64,000 nucleotides of DNA from Sulfurimonas sp. (GCF_029027585.1 NZ_CP093397.1:992001-1056000); one strand, 5' to 3'; numbered from the stretch's first letter, positions 26,789 through 37,370 are shown. Notes: generated from the letters alone by a model not told the origin. Numbers and translations are program-made.

Positions 26789-29700
26789 AATTAATGGTCT
26801 CTTCAATAGCTATTAATTTTCTATTATTAGCTATATCATTTTTCATATGACTTAAACTAATTCTATGTTTAAAAAATGATTGTGCATTATGATCTTGAAT
26901 CCCAGATGCATAGATTAATTGAAATCCAAGTTTTTCTCCCATTTTAACTTGTGAAGCGACTAGTTCAGGCTTGCTTGCTGCTCCAAATGGATTATCTAAC
27001 AATAAAAATCCACCTGATTGAATTTGTCGATTTCCAGTTTTACTTTGTGCTCGCATCTGTGCCATAATTAAATAAAGTAACAATGCAGAAGTTAACCGCT
27101 GTCCTCCACTTCCCGGAACTTTATCAATCGAATAGTAGTCTTGTGGGTTACTAATATTAATCAATTGGATACCAACCTTATCTTTTTTGGAACCTAATAC
27201 AGCATACACTAACTCAGTGGTTACTTCATCCTTTGATTGAGAATTTACAGATGGAATTCGAAAGTGATTAGTATCTGTTTTCACTTCTAGTAACTCATCA
27301 ATATATATCCTTAATCCAGATTCTCTCTCTTTTTGATTTTTATTATTTAGTTTTGATCCCATTTTTAATGCTGCTTTATTACCGATTGCCGGTAAAGACT
27401 CTGGCAAAATTGAATTTTTAACAGCACTTTTTAATTTTGAAATCCCTAATTCTACATGACCTAATAACATATTCAACAAGATATTATAATCTTCCTTATC
27501 TTTAGAGAGTGCATCATTTAAAATTTCAATATTTTCACTTACTTTTTTCACTAATTCGACCGCTTTTTTTGTCGCTATTAGTGCACTGTTTTGTGCAATA
27601 TTATAAGATACATTTGGCATTAATTTTTTAAAATCTTCTTTTTGGACTTGTTTTGTAACTTTGTCAAATATTATTTGTATCTGTTCTTTTAATGTATCAA
27701 AAATTTGTTTATTATTTTTCACATCAGATATCAACTTATCGATTATAGGTTCATATAAATCTATTCCATCTGGAAGAGTAACTTCAAAAGTATTTTTTAA
27801 AATCGTATTATCTATATGATCGTTTAATCTCTTTATATAAGCATCGATTTTTTCAACTTCTCTAAACAGTACAGTATTTTTCAATTCATTTTGTTTCTGT
27901 TTTTCAGTAAAAACTTCTTTATTCTTTTTACTTTTTTCAAACTCTATATTTTTATTAATTAGTTGAGTTTCTACATCTTTTAGACTTTCAGTTATAGGTA
28001 CAATACTATTTTCTGGATATTTTAGATTTCTTATGTACTCTTTTTGACTCTTTATTAAAACTTTTTTATCCATATCTAAATGAGATATTTTAATTTTTAA
28101 AGTAGATATTTTTTTCTCAAATTCTTTAATCTTTTGTAAGATTTTTTCATCTTCAACTTTTACAAATACTTCAACTTTACCTATATTGTAATCATTAGCT
28201 TTCTCTACTTGATATAATTCAGTCCTTGCTTCTTCTAGATTAGAAGAGAGCATTTCTAGCCTACTATTTAAATCACTAAGTCCTTCTTTGTTTTCTTCTC
28301 TTCTTAGTATATTTTGAGCATCTTCATAGTTTTGTTTATAACTGGATTTATCATTTAATGCTAACTCTTCCTCATCTATAGTTTTTCCAACATTGTCTGA
28401 TGTTGCTGTTATAGCTTCCAACTCTTGTGATAAGATTTCAAGTGTATTTGTAGATGTATCTAATTTTTTTTCAATATCAATCTTCTTCTGCCCTTCAGTG
28501 CTTAATTCTATTTCAGTTGAATCAAGAAGCTCTATATTTTCATCCAATTCATTAGAATAGATCTGGTATTCTTGTTTTATTGTTTCATGATTTTTATCAT
28601 GTTCATTGTAAAATGTCTTTAGCTGAGAAATAGATATATTTATTTTAGATTTTTTCTCTCCTTGTTTTTCCTCTTTCTCTTCTAATAACTCCATAGTTTC
28701 TTGTAATTTTATTTCTATTGCTTCTTCTATATTTAAACTAATTTTTAGTTCTTCTAATTGAGTATTTAATTGTGTAAAATTATGTTTAATTTGTTCAATC
28801 CTACCATTCCCATAACTACTGAAATATTCAGTTAAATCTCTTTTTAAATTCTCTATACCATCAACTTTATTTCCATTTTCTTCAATAGTAATAAAAAGTT
28901 TATCTGCCTGTTCTTGAAGTTTATCTATATATGCTGGTAACTCTTTTTGAGAATAAATTTTATTAGAAGGCACAGATATAATAATACTCTCTGCGTCACT
29001 TAGACTATCTATACAACTAGTCAATGAGACTACAATCGGTTTACTTAAAAAATTAATTTCCCCCGATAATAATTGAGCTTTATTCAATTCATCTAATGTA
29101 TTTACAGCAATTCCTAAAAATATTCCCGGATTACTTTCTATTTTATTTTTTATCTTCTGTGAATCATCCTTATATATATCTGCAAGATAATGTGGAAAAA
29201 GCTTTGCATTACTTATCCCTTTTGCATGTAATAGTTCTAATAGCTTTTGCACCTGTCCATCAATAAGTTTTGAACCAGTTTTTTGAAGTAGTTGAATCTC
29301 TTCTTCAATTTTAGAATGCAAAATCTCATTTGTTTTCAGGTCACTTATATTTATTTCCAACTGCTTCTTTACTTTTAATAAAAGTGTCGTTGATATAACT
29401 TCAACTTCTTCATAATCATTTAGCTGTTTTATTAACGCATTTTCTAGTATTTTAAAGCGAGATTGTTCTTCCTTCTCAATGTTTTTTTCAACATCTCTAC
29501 AATTCGTTACTTGTTTTTGTTGTTCTAGTCTAATGTCAGTAATTTTTTCACTTAATAGATTTTTATTTTTATTTTTTTGTTTCTTATCTTGTCCTATCGT
29601 ATCTATTACACCTTTAACACTTTCTAGCTCTTTTCTATTTATTTTTAGCCTATTTTCAACTGTTTCATTGGTTTCAACATACATTTTCTCTATTAACTTA

Positions 29701-31142
29701 TCTAATGCATTTTGTCGACTTTCTATTAAAGTTTTTTTAGTAGATTTATTTTCAATAAGTTTCTTATTATTTTCTTTTAGTTCTTTTAATTCAGATGTGA
29801 GTTTTTTAATGTTTAAATCTAATATACTACTATTTTGTTCTAACTCTTTTTGCTCTTTTTTTTCTAAGTTAGTTAAGTATTTTATTTTACATGTATATTC
29901 CCATGCATATTGATACAATATCTCGCGTAAAGGTTCCAATCCTTCACTTGCTTTTGAAATGCTTTCCTCAAGACCTTCAATTATTTTAGATAAAGAATTA
30001 ACTTTTAACTTAGGTCGAGCTACCTTATATGAACCAAGCTCAACTTTACCCTCACGTAACTCATCTTCTTTCTTCTCTAAGTCATCACTTTTTTCTTCTA
30101 TTTCATATGTATATTTTTGAAGTGTCAAAGATTCAATATATTTTTCACTATTTTGTATCTTTTCTTGACATTCAATAACACTTTGTTTGATACATTCTGT
30201 AGCCTCTTCTAAAACTATTGCTTCTTCTGAAAGTTCTATTTTCTTTTCATCAATAGCATTGTAATGCATATGAATATTGACTTGTGAATTTTCGTAATAA
30301 TTTGCTGATATGATATATTTATCAGATTCTTTTTTAAAATTCTGTAGGTTATCTAACAATTTATTTAGGTGTTCTACTTTTTCTTTATTTTGAGGCATTT
30401 TACTTAGTTTTTGTAATGTATCTTTTAAACTTATTTTGATATTTTCTGTAGCATCTTCAGAGATTGCCATGTAAAAAAATTCTTTTAAAAAATCGGCTTC
30501 AGATGAAAAATTTACAAATTCCTTTATACCACCTTCTGCACTACAAAACTCGACTTGCTTTTCCGCTAACCATGTATCTATCCCCATAGTGTTTAGTTTA
30601 TCAACCCATTTATGATGAGTATCAGTATGAAAAAAAGTAGAGTTCTTTTGATGACCTTCGTTAAGCCATTTTGTTATGTTATCTTCATTAAAGTCTTTTC
30701 CTTCTTTTGACAATGATGGAACATCCTCAAACTTTAATGAGGGTGTAGACTCAAATGAAAAGAAATAACGACTAGTCTTATTTTGTGATACGGTAACATA
30801 TTGACCTAATATTAGATAATTATTTTCATCTATAAGTAGTCTTCCCTTATCTTCTGGTAGCTCTAACTTTAATAGGATAAGACCAGGAGTCGGATAAAAA
30901 TAATCCTCAAATTTGTGATTACTTTCTTGAATATGCTGTACAAAACGGCTTTTTTTCGGTACAAACATTGTTAATATAAAACTAATCATACTAGATTTTC
31001 CACCCGTATTCTCTAAACTTATTAATGTATCTAAAGATTTTTTATTAGAAGAATTTGGATTGTGAAAATCAAGATTTATATCTAAAAAATAAGCCTCTTT
31101 AAAACCAACGTTATCTAAATATACTGTATTAATCGGTAACAT
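26781..31142 (-). CDS. jetC: Wadjet SMC-like ATPase JetC
   Basis: 1453 residues. The ATP head is split between ends: Walker A near residues 44-51 reads ENTGGKSS, the signature is PGSGGQRLTSALLLYL, and Walker B is GGFLLLDNPFGAAS with Asn in place of the usual catalytic Glu. About a thousand residues of coiled coil with a small hinge lie between. JetC extrudes DNA with JetA and JetB. The ATG behind GGGAG is chosen over a GTG two codons earlier. It overlaps jetB and jetD. It is longer than typical type I JetC. Confidence 0.85.
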   Translation of the reverse strand: MLPINTVYLDNVGFKEAYFLDINLDFHNPNSSNKKSLDTLISLENTGGKSSMISFILTMFVPKKSRFVQHIQESNHKFEDYFYPTPGLILLKLELPEDKGRLLIDENNYLILGQYVTVSQNKTSRYFFSFESTPSLKFEDVPSLSKEGKDFNEDNITKWLNEGHQKNSTFFHTDTHHKWVDKLNTMGIDTWLAEKQVEFCSAEGGIKEFVNFSSEADFLKEFFYMAISEDATENIKISLKDTLQKLSKMPQNKEKVEHLNKLLDNLQNFKKESDKYIISANYYENSQVNIHMHYNAIDEKKIELSEEAIVLEEATECIKQSVIECQEKIQNSEKYIESLTLQKYTYEIEEKSDDLEKKEDELREGKVELGSYKVARPKLKVNSLSKIIEGLEESISKASEGLEPLREILYQYAWEYTCKIKYLTNLEKKEQKELEQNSSILDLNIKKLTSELKELKENNKKLIENKSTKKTLIESRQNALDKLIEKMYVETNETVENRLKINRKELESVKGVIDTIGQDKKQKNKNKNLLSEKITDIRLEQQKQVTNCRDVEKNIEKEEQSRFKILENALIKQLNDYEEVEVISTTLLLKVKKQLEINISDLKTNEILHSKIEEEIQLLQKTGSKLIDGQVQKLLELLHAKGISNAKLFPHYLADIYKDDSQKIKNKIESNPGIFLGIAVNTLDELNKAQLLSGEINFLSKPIVVSLTSCIDSLSDAESIIISVPSNKIYSQKELPAYIDKLQEQADKLFITIEENGNKVDGIENLKRDLTEYFSSYGNGRIEQIKHNFTQLNTQLEELKISLNIEEAIEIKLQETMELLEEKEEKQGEKKSKINISISQLKTFYNEHDKNHETIKQEYQIYSNELDENIELLDSTEIELSTEGQKKIDIEKKLDTSTNTLEILSQELEAITATSDNVGKTIDEEELALNDKSSYKQNYEDAQNILRREENKEGLSDLNSRLEMLSSNLEEARTELYQVEKANDYNIGKVEVFVKVEDEKILQKIKEFEKKISTLKIKISHLDMDKKVLIKSQKEYIRNLKYPENSIVPITESLKDVETQLINKNIEFEKSKKNKEVFTEKQKQNELKNTVLFREVEKIDAYIKRLNDHIDNTILKNTFEVTLPDGIDLYEPIIDKLISDVKNNKQIFDTLKEQIQIIFDKVTKQVQKEDFKKLMPNVSYNIAQNSALIATKKAVELVKKVSENIEILNDALSKDKEDYNILLNMLLGHVELGISKLKSAVKNSILPESLPAIGNKAALKMGSKLNNKNQKERESGLRIYIDELLEVKTDTNHFRIPSVNSQSKDEVTTELVYAVLGSKKDKVGIQLINISNPQDYYSIDKVPGSGGQRLTSALLLYLIMAQMRAQSKTGNRQIQSGGFLLLDNPFGAASKPELVASQVKMGEKLGFQLIYASGIQDHNAQSFFKHRISLSHMKNDIANNRKLIAIEETINYE

Positions 31143-31881
31143 TTTCACTCTCCCTAAGTAGCATTAAACTTTCTAAAAGACTATTAGCTAATCTATTTTG
31201 AAGAAGTGCTCTGTACTTTTGTCGAATACTATAAAAACCTTCATCTAAATCCTCTTGATAATAGAGCAACCCTTCTTCTGTCAAGTGTTTCATTATAATA
31301 GAGGTTGCTCCATACATACTTGAAAAAGTATCTTGTTTTTGACTTGGAATACTATCAGGTAAGGAGTTCACATATGAAGCTCCGTCTTTTAAATATTGAA
31401 CAAGCTCAACAGTCTGATTTGAAAGAAGTTGCTCAGATAATAATCGTATAACAGTCACAACTTCCTTAACAGTTGCTATCTTTGCAATAGAGCCATCATC
31501 TTCTTCTAGCGTTTCAGCTGTAGGATAAAATGTTGCTGGTATAGCAATTAATATCAATGATAAAAGTGCTCTTTTGGAACTACTATCTTGTTTAGAATCA
31601 TCCTCTGCACCTAACTCTTTACGATACTCATCTAGCTTCATAGAAAAAGAACTATTTAAATCTAAAACACTAAGTACTATTCCAAACTCGCCTATTTCTA
31701 CAACATCTAAAGATAAACCTTCTGCTATCTTACGTACTAATCTAGCGAATTCATCGACTGAATATATCTTGTCAATTAGACGTTTATATTCTAAATCAGA
31801 AGTAGGTGATAACTTTCTAGAAAGTCCTTTTTTAATCAAAGCTGATGCATCATATATATCGTTTAGATTATAATTAGCCAT
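31129..31881 (-). CDS. jetB: Wadjet MukE-like subunit JetB
   Basis: 250 residues of winged-helix character between jetA and jetC, overlapping both (8 and 14 bases). The segment SSMYGATSIIMKHLTEEGLL followed by FYSIRQKYRALLQNRL fits a kite/MukE-type protein that binds the kleisin. Assigned mainly from size, coupling and the neighbouring JetC and JetD. Confidence 0.75.
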   Translation of the reverse strand: MANYNLNDIYDASALIKKGLSRKLSPTSDLEYKRLIDKIYSVDEFARLVRKIAEGLSLDVVEIGEFGIVLSVLDLNSSFSMKLDEYRKELGAEDDSKQDSSSKRALLSLILIAIPATFYPTAETLEEDDGSIAKIATVKEVVTVIRLLSEQLLSNQTVELVQYLKDGASYVNSLPDSIPSQKQDTFSSMYGATSIIMKHLTEEGLLYYQEDLDEGFYSIRQKYRALLQNRLANSLLESLMLLRESENVTD

Positions 31882-33352
31882 TTTGGTTCTCCATTATTAA
31901 ATTATCCCCTTGTATATATGGGTTATCATTAAGCTTAGTATTTGACTTTTTCAAAAGAACTAGCTGATTTTTATTGGCAGTTTCAAACTGATCTATTAAT
32001 AAAAATGATAAATAAGCAATTTCTTTGGTATTTTTACCTTCATTTTTTGCTATATCAAGTAATGCGTTAAAATCTATGCATTCTTTTTTTGTAATTGATT
32101 CCTTAAAATACTTTCTCATCTCTGCCATAAGATTTTTTGAAAACATTGATGGAACTTTAAATACTTCTTCATATTCCGGTTCTGATAATTTTTCAGTATT
32201 CATCTTTTCTTTTATAGATAACTTATCAATATATTCAATCAATAACATAGGATCAAAAATTTTTGCTTGTTTAGCTAGAGTAGAAGATAACGATATTTTT
32301 AAACTAACTGAACTGAGCTTATCAATTGGAAGAGAGAGGTATTCATATAATAAATCTTGTTCAAAATTTGGTTGACTAACTGACCTAGAAACATTTAAAG
32401 TTCTACTATGAAATTCAAGGTATTGTTCATGAAAAGGTATTAGTTGTTGAAACAGATCTTGATGTGCTGTTTGACAAGCACTTACCGTTTCTTGAAGTAT
32501 TAATAGCTGTTCTCTATTTACGCTGGACAGATTTCCATTTTCAATCTGTTCCCGAACTATTTTTGCCATCTTTAATTCTTCATCTATTCGTTCTTGTATA
32601 TGTTCTTGAGAATTATTTAATTTACTTTTAACATCCTCTTTCCAATCAATCTGCCGCACATCACGTTGTATTTTACGCATTAGTATTTGTAGCATTTGTT
32701 TATGTTCGACTGTTCTCTTCCTATTTACCTTAGCAATACTGACAGCTTCAGAAAAACGTTCACGTTCTAGTAATTTTTGAATACGAAAATCATTTAATGC
32801 AATCTCCATGTCTGAATCCATTTCCAACATAGACAAATAAACAGTGAAACCTTCTTTTGTTAAGTAGTATCTCCATCTTCCATCATCACATTCTTTCAAA
32901 GCAATTAAACGGAATTTTCTAATTGAGTTTTTTCTCTCAATAGGATCAAAATAAGACATCTCAAATATTTTAAATCCATTTTTTTTATTACTAATAAAAT
33001 CTAGTATTGTTTCTACTACTTCAGAAGTAATTTTAGATGATAAACTAGAATCCATTGTTTTGATTTGTACTCTTGCATCATGAATAAGTATATTTCTCTC
33101 TACTCCATCTCCAAAAATCATTCCATCGGAGATTAAGTCAAAAAGATAATTACTAAGAAATAATGTATCTATATTCTCTAATATATTAATATCATTACGA
33201 TTATAACTATTTTTTGTCGCTTCTAATTCATGTAAAGGACGAAATAGCTGATGATTTCTTATCTGTTTCAAAAGGTCTTTTTCTCGAAAACCAAGTTTAT
33301 TTTGATTACTAAGTTGCTCTAATTCATCGTGATTTTCAAATAAATTTGTCAT
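31874..33352 (-). CDS. jetA: Wadjet kleisin-like subunit JetA
   Basis: 492 residues, helical, with an N-terminal winged-helix-like part, a central coiled coil and a C-terminal small domain, the layout of MukF/JetA kleisins that bridge the JetC heads. It is the first gene of the jet operon, and a perfect 16-base inverted repeat precedes it. Sequence motifs are weak, so the call relies on the operon. Confidence 0.75.
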   Translation of the reverse strand: MTNLFENHDELEQLSNQNKLGFREKDLLKQIRNHQLFRPLHELEATKNSYNRNDINILENIDTLFLSNYLFDLISDGMIFGDGVERNILIHDARVQIKTMDSSLSSKITSEVVETILDFISNKKNGFKIFEMSYFDPIERKNSIRKFRLIALKECDDGRWRYYLTKEGFTVYLSMLEMDSDMEIALNDFRIQKLLERERFSEAVSIAKVNRKRTVEHKQMLQILMRKIQRDVRQIDWKEDVKSKLNNSQEHIQERIDEELKMAKIVREQIENGNLSSVNREQLLILQETVSACQTAHQDLFQQLIPFHEQYLEFHSRTLNVSRSVSQPNFEQDLLYEYLSLPIDKLSSVSLKISLSSTLAKQAKIFDPMLLIEYIDKLSIKEKMNTEKLSEPEYEEVFKVPSMFSKNLMAEMRKYFKESITKKECIDFNALLDIAKNEGKNTKEIAYLSFLLIDQFETANKNQLVLLKKSNTKLNDNPYIQGDNLIMENQNG

Positions 33353-33424
33353 CGTACTTCAGTCCTTTACCTCAAAATAATATTTTTCTACTACTTTATA
33401 AATACTTATCTATTTTAAAAGTAT

Positions 33425-33464
33425 AAAGTATCTATCGGCATACAATTTTGCCGATAGATACTTT
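33425..33464. promoter_or_regulatory. perfect 16-bp inverted repeat between WYL gene and jetA
   Basis: AAAGTATCTATCGGCA pairs without mismatch with TGCCGATAGATACTTT across an eight-base loop. It lies six bases after the WYL gene stop and about 70 bases before the jetA start, in the direction of transcription. It could end the upstream transcript, or be the operator through which the WYL regulator controls jetABCD. The T run after the stem is poor (ATACTTTTAAAAT), so an operator or mixed role is possible. Confidence 0.65.
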
Positions 33465-33469
33465 TAGGC

Positions 33470-34399
33470 TTATTCATTTTGATAAGTTGAAATATTTTTT
33501 CTTATTAATTCATCCAGTTCAGGTGGATATACTACTTTTATATTAGGTAAATATTGTTGAATAATTGGCACAAGTTCGTTCAAGTTCGTTACTTCAATAC
33601 TTAAAGTCATATATTCACTATTTGTATTTCCATAAATTTTTTGTTTTGAAGATATTGGAATACGGTTAAAATATTTAACAATATTTTTATGTATTAAGAG
33701 TTCGACTGCTATATAATCACTTTCCGAATCAAAATAAGCATTAATACTTGTTTTTAATTTTTTAAAAAAACTAATATTTGGATATTGAAAATACTCATCC
33801 AATAAAGAGATTGATTCAATTGATTTTATATGAAAGTTTTTTGCTTTTTTAAATTCCGTATCAATTTGTATATCAAACAGGTGTAAATACCAATAACCTT
33901 CGAGCATAACGACCATAAGTGGTTCAATAATTCGTGGCTTACTATTGTAAATACATGAAACTTTTTTCTTTTGTCTTATTGCGTTCATTAAAATAGTCAT
34001 AACTATTTCATTTTCTTTATCTAGTTTTTCTTTTTTTGTTCTATGAATGACTTCATGTGTGAATAAACCTTTTTCAAATTTTCCTAAAAGTTTTAATGAG
34101 GGAATTGCAATTTCTTCATCTAGTCCCACAGCATAATTTTTTAAGGTTTGTAATGCAATTAGCTCTTCAGCTTTTAAAATAGTTTTTTCATTTAAATTTT
34201 CTTTTGAAGCCCAACCAATTCCTTTTTCAGAATATATCAAGTCTGGGAAAAGAGGCTTGATTACTTTATTAATCTTATCTCTAATTGTTCGCTCAGGGAT
34301 TCCATATTGTTTTTGAAGTACTTGAACATTAATAGCCTCACTATTTAAAAGTTTTTGCATCATCTCAATTTGAAGAAAGGCTAAATTATTCTTTTTCAT
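33470..34399 (-). CDS. WYL-domain transcriptional regulator
   Basis: 309 residues: an N-terminal winged helix-turn-helix (VQVLQKQYGIPERTIRDKIN) and a WYL sensor domain with the motif in MLEGYWYLHLFDIQ plus the C-terminal extension of this class. WYL proteins often control defence genes and sense nucleic acid ligands or damage. It sits two bases after a dGTPase-like gene and directly before jetA, so it probably controls one or both units. Confidence 0.85.
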   Translation of the reverse strand: MKKNNLAFLQIEMMQKLLNSEAINVQVLQKQYGIPERTIRDKINKVIKPLFPDLIYSEKGIGWASKENLNEKTILKAEELIALQTLKNYAVGLDEEIAIPSLKLLGKFEKGLFTHEVIHRTKKEKLDKENEIVMTILMNAIRQKKKVSCIYNSKPRIIEPLMVVMLEGYWYLHLFDIQIDTEFKKAKNFHIKSIESISLLDEYFQYPNISFFKKLKTSINAYFDSESDYIAVELLIHKNIVKYFNRIPISSKQKIYGNTNSEYMTLSIEVTNLNELVPIIQQYLPNIKVVYPPELDELIRKNISTYQNE

Positions 34400-34401
34400 A
34401 T

Positions 34402-35841
34402 TTACATAGCCGATAAAGTTTGAAACTCTTTTAATGCAAAATCATCAGTCATACCACTTATATAGTCAGTTAGCAATCGTATTCTATAATACCATTCAAG
34501 TATTTTATATTTCTCTTTATCTTCTTTATCTAACCCTTTGACATCATTTTGATATGCTACTATCTGTTTAGCCGACACCCTTTTAATAAGTCTCATAGAT
34601 AAAAAACAATCTATTCTTTCATCTTCTAATAATGCACTAAAATCATTTGAACTAAGTTCTATAAGAGGTTTATAAATGTTTAATAATCCATTCACAATAC
34701 TATAACCCTGTAGCTCCAACTCTTGCACATCTTTATTTTGATAAATATATTTAACTGAAATATTTTGTAATATTTCAATAGCTTTATAGTACTTACTTTC
34801 TTTATCGTATTCAAGTAATGCAGAATTAAACTCTCCATTAAAGATTGCTTCATGATTATCTATGTAAATATCCACAACATGATAGACAAGCGAAGTAACA
34901 AGTTGAGCTCTAAAAAGTGTAAAAAACATACTAAATTGATATGGAGCTTCATTCTTTTTTGCTTTTTCGTACTTATCGTCTATTATTTCAAGTAAGTAAT
35001 TTTCGTTCTCCTTTTCACATTCACTTTTTATCATATTGTAAACTTCATCTAAACTCAGTATTCCTTTTTCAACACTATCTTCTAAATCAGCCGTAAGATA
35101 TGAAATATCATCAGCCGCTTCCATAATGTAAGTTATAGGAAATCTATGACCTGCTTTTACATCTAACTTTTTTTGAATTTTTTCTATAAAGTCTTTCTCA
35201 CTGTAGTAAAATCCAGGCTTTTTTCTTAGGTAATCTAAAGCACCACCTTTAACTCTATCTTCAAAAGCACCTCTTGTATATTTAAGAACTGATAGTATTT
35301 GAGTATATGATAGATTAAGTCTTTGTAATTTAGTAATGACTCTTATCGCTTGTGCATTACCATCATAGTTACATATATCTTTTGTAAGCATCTCTTTTAG
35401 TTCTATCATCTCTTGAGAACTTGTTTCAAAATTTTCTAGTATTGGAAGGGCACTATTTTTCATCCACTTATTTATCGTTTGTTCAGCAAAGTGTCCAAAA
35501 GGAGGATTTCCAATATCATGAAGAAGACTTGTCATCTCAGCTGTTGATACAAAAGCATTTTCTAACTCTTCAAGTTTATATTTTTCAAGTCCATCTTTTT
35601 TTAATTTTGAAAAAATAGTTTTAGCTATAAAACGAGCTGTTTGTCCAACTTCTAGAGAGTGCGTAAGCCTTGTACGAATAGAAGCATTTAACTCTAAAGC
35701 AAAGACTTGTGTTCGCTTTTGTAATCTTCTAAATGCAGGTGCAGATAGTATGCGTCCTCTATCACTTTCAATAGAAACATCTATATATTTTGAAGGATAA
35801 AACTCTCTGTCTAATGTAAATTTTTTACTATAATCAATCAT
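34402..35841 (-). CDS. dGTPase-like HD triphosphohydrolase 1
   Basis: 479 residues. The HD metal site is spread over RTRLTHSLEVGQ and LLHDIGNPPFGHFAEQ, then MEAADDISYLTADLED, the full dGTPase set. Dgt-type enzymes split dGTP to deoxyguanosine and triphosphate; related dNTPases starve phages of nucleotides. Start overlaps the DUF2779 gene stop by eight bases. It resembles the second dGTPase-like protein (for example both have HDIGNPPFGHF and MIDYS openings), pointing to an old duplication. Confidence 0.88.
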   Translation of the reverse strand: MIDYSKKFTLDREFYPSKYIDVSIESDRGRILSAPAFRRLQKRTQVFALELNASIRTRLTHSLEVGQTARFIAKTIFSKLKKDGLEKYKLEELENAFVSTAEMTSLLHDIGNPPFGHFAEQTINKWMKNSALPILENFETSSQEMIELKEMLTKDICNYDGNAQAIRVITKLQRLNLSYTQILSVLKYTRGAFEDRVKGGALDYLRKKPGFYYSEKDFIEKIQKKLDVKAGHRFPITYIMEAADDISYLTADLEDSVEKGILSLDEVYNMIKSECEKENENYLLEIIDDKYEKAKKNEAPYQFSMFFTLFRAQLVTSLVYHVVDIYIDNHEAIFNGEFNSALLEYDKESKYYKAIEILQNISVKYIYQNKDVQELELQGYSIVNGLLNIYKPLIELSSNDFSALLEDERIDCFLSMRLIKRVSAKQIVAYQNDVKGLDKEDKEKYKILEWYYRIRLLTDYISGMTDDFALKEFQTLSAM

Positions 35842-37321
35842 TAACGACCTCTTTTAATTTTTTAAGAACTTCCACCATAGCTAATGTATCAAGCTTACAA
35901 TATTCAAGTAAGGCATTACGAGTTTCTTCTTTTTCGTCTGGACTCATACTGGAAAGTTTTGGAAAAGCATTCATTGCTTCACCACCATTTTTAATACCAA
36001 CTAAGTCTTTATAAGCTTGTTTCATTTCTGGGACTAAGGCAGGTAATACATCTTTAATTGAATTACTTCCTTTCATTAGAGGTGTCATATAATATTGCTT
36101 TTTAAAAGGCACAATTAAATCACATACATTCTCATTTATCTCACGCAAATGACTTGATAACTCATCATAAAGTTTTGCTAAATTTTCAATAACACCTTTT
36201 TCAAAACTCATATAGTAAGCTAAGACTGTTACATCAGTAGGGATATCTTTTACAAGTTTTTTTGCCAATTCGAAGCGAAGGTCTATACCATCAATAGCTA
36301 AAAACTCTTTATGCTCCAACCGTCCATCCTCATGTTCTATATGAAGTGAATACTGAAAAGGTATCTGTTGGTATGGACTAATACCTTTCCACTCTGGAAT
36401 CGCTTGCTGAAAGGTCTCAAAATCAAGATGATAGATAGGGTAACTCAAAGTATCAAGAAAATCTTTTATCTTTTCTTTATCTATATACGTTGCTTGTTCT
36501 TTCCAGTTTTGAACCTTTTGTTTTTGTATTGCTGTCACAGGATAATCATCAGAAATATCTTCTATATTAACTATACCTTGTTCATAAAGTTCTATTTGTT
36601 TCTTACTGCCAAGATTAAAAATATTGAACATTGAATACTCAGGTATTTTTCTTTGAACCCTCCAACAATACTCTTTTGCATCACACTCATAAGGCTTATT
36701 ACAATGACTTCCAATATCAATATCTGGTTCGTTATCTCTATCAGCTAGATATATTTCAAACTCTTCAAGTCTTTTAGGAATCTCAACTTGTAAGGCATTT
36801 ACTTCATCACTAACATCCACAATCTTAAATAGTTCATTTAAATCAAGCTCATCACCTCGAACATAAGAGTTGTCAATATGTACAACATTACTACGAATCA
36901 CGCTATGTCCAAGCTGTTTAAGTACATACAACTGTATAGAAACATCATGCAGATAAATATCTTTTACACTACTTGAACTTTTTACTTCGTATATCTCTAA
37001 CCCATTAGGTGTTATTTTTAAAACATCTACTAAAACTAATATACCTTCATAAATAAAAGTAGCTTCATAGATATATTCTAATCCATCATCCATCCACTGT
37101 TTTGTTGTTTCAACCATGCTATTAAAGTCATCAGGATTATAAATAACTTCTCTTCCATTTGGAAAAAGCTTACAAGCTAGTTCTCCAACAACATTTCCAG
37201 TTTCAAACCTTGCGAGTGCTGTGGCATCAGGGGGTGTTAAAATTTCTTTTTTGTACTTTTTTAGCCATAAGGCTTTTGGGCATTGGATGGCTTTTGTATA
37301 TAGGGATTTTGAGAAGTTCAT
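35834..37321 (-). CDS. DUF2779 protein: Cas4-like nuclease with DEDD exonuclease domain
   Basis: 495 residues. The N-terminal PD-(D/E)XK part has CPKALWLKKY, the catalytic YEVKSSSSVKD and a later Cys set (HCNKPYECDAKEYCWR), giving the four-cysteine iron-sulfur pattern of Cas4/AddB. The C-terminal RNase H-like exonuclease has YHLDFETFQQAIPEW and a closing CKLDTLAMVEVL. The two nuclease folds in one chain suggest DNA end degradation. It is coupled by overlap to the dGTPase-like gene, which suggests the two act together. Confidence 0.8.
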   Translation of the reverse strand: MNFSKSLYTKAIQCPKALWLKKYKKEILTPPDATALARFETGNVVGELACKLFPNGREVIYNPDDFNSMVETTKQWMDDGLEYIYEATFIYEGILVLVDVLKITPNGLEIYEVKSSSSVKDIYLHDVSIQLYVLKQLGHSVIRSNVVHIDNSYVRGDELDLNELFKIVDVSDEVNALQVEIPKRLEEFEIYLADRDNEPDIDIGSHCNKPYECDAKEYCWRVQRKIPEYSMFNIFNLGSKKQIELYEQGIVNIEDISDDYPVTAIQKQKVQNWKEQATYIDKEKIKDFLDTLSYPIYHLDFETFQQAIPEWKGISPYQQIPFQYSLHIEHEDGRLEHKEFLAIDGIDLRFELAKKLVKDIPTDVTVLAYYMSFEKGVIENLAKLYDELSSHLREINENVCDLIVPFKKQYYMTPLMKGSNSIKDVLPALVPEMKQAYKDLVGIKNGGEAMNAFPKLSSMSPDEKEETRNALLEYCKLDTLAMVEVLKKLKEVVND

Positions 37322-37370
37322 TATTAGTTCCTTAAAAATAATCTACGAAGATTCTTATCATCAATATCAT

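Noticed and set aside
29479..29913. 144-codon plus-strand frame, Phe/Ser/Leu-rich, opposite jetC
   Set aside because: It is the antisense of a Lys/Glu coiled coil, which gives such hydrophobic mirror frames; no ribosome site.
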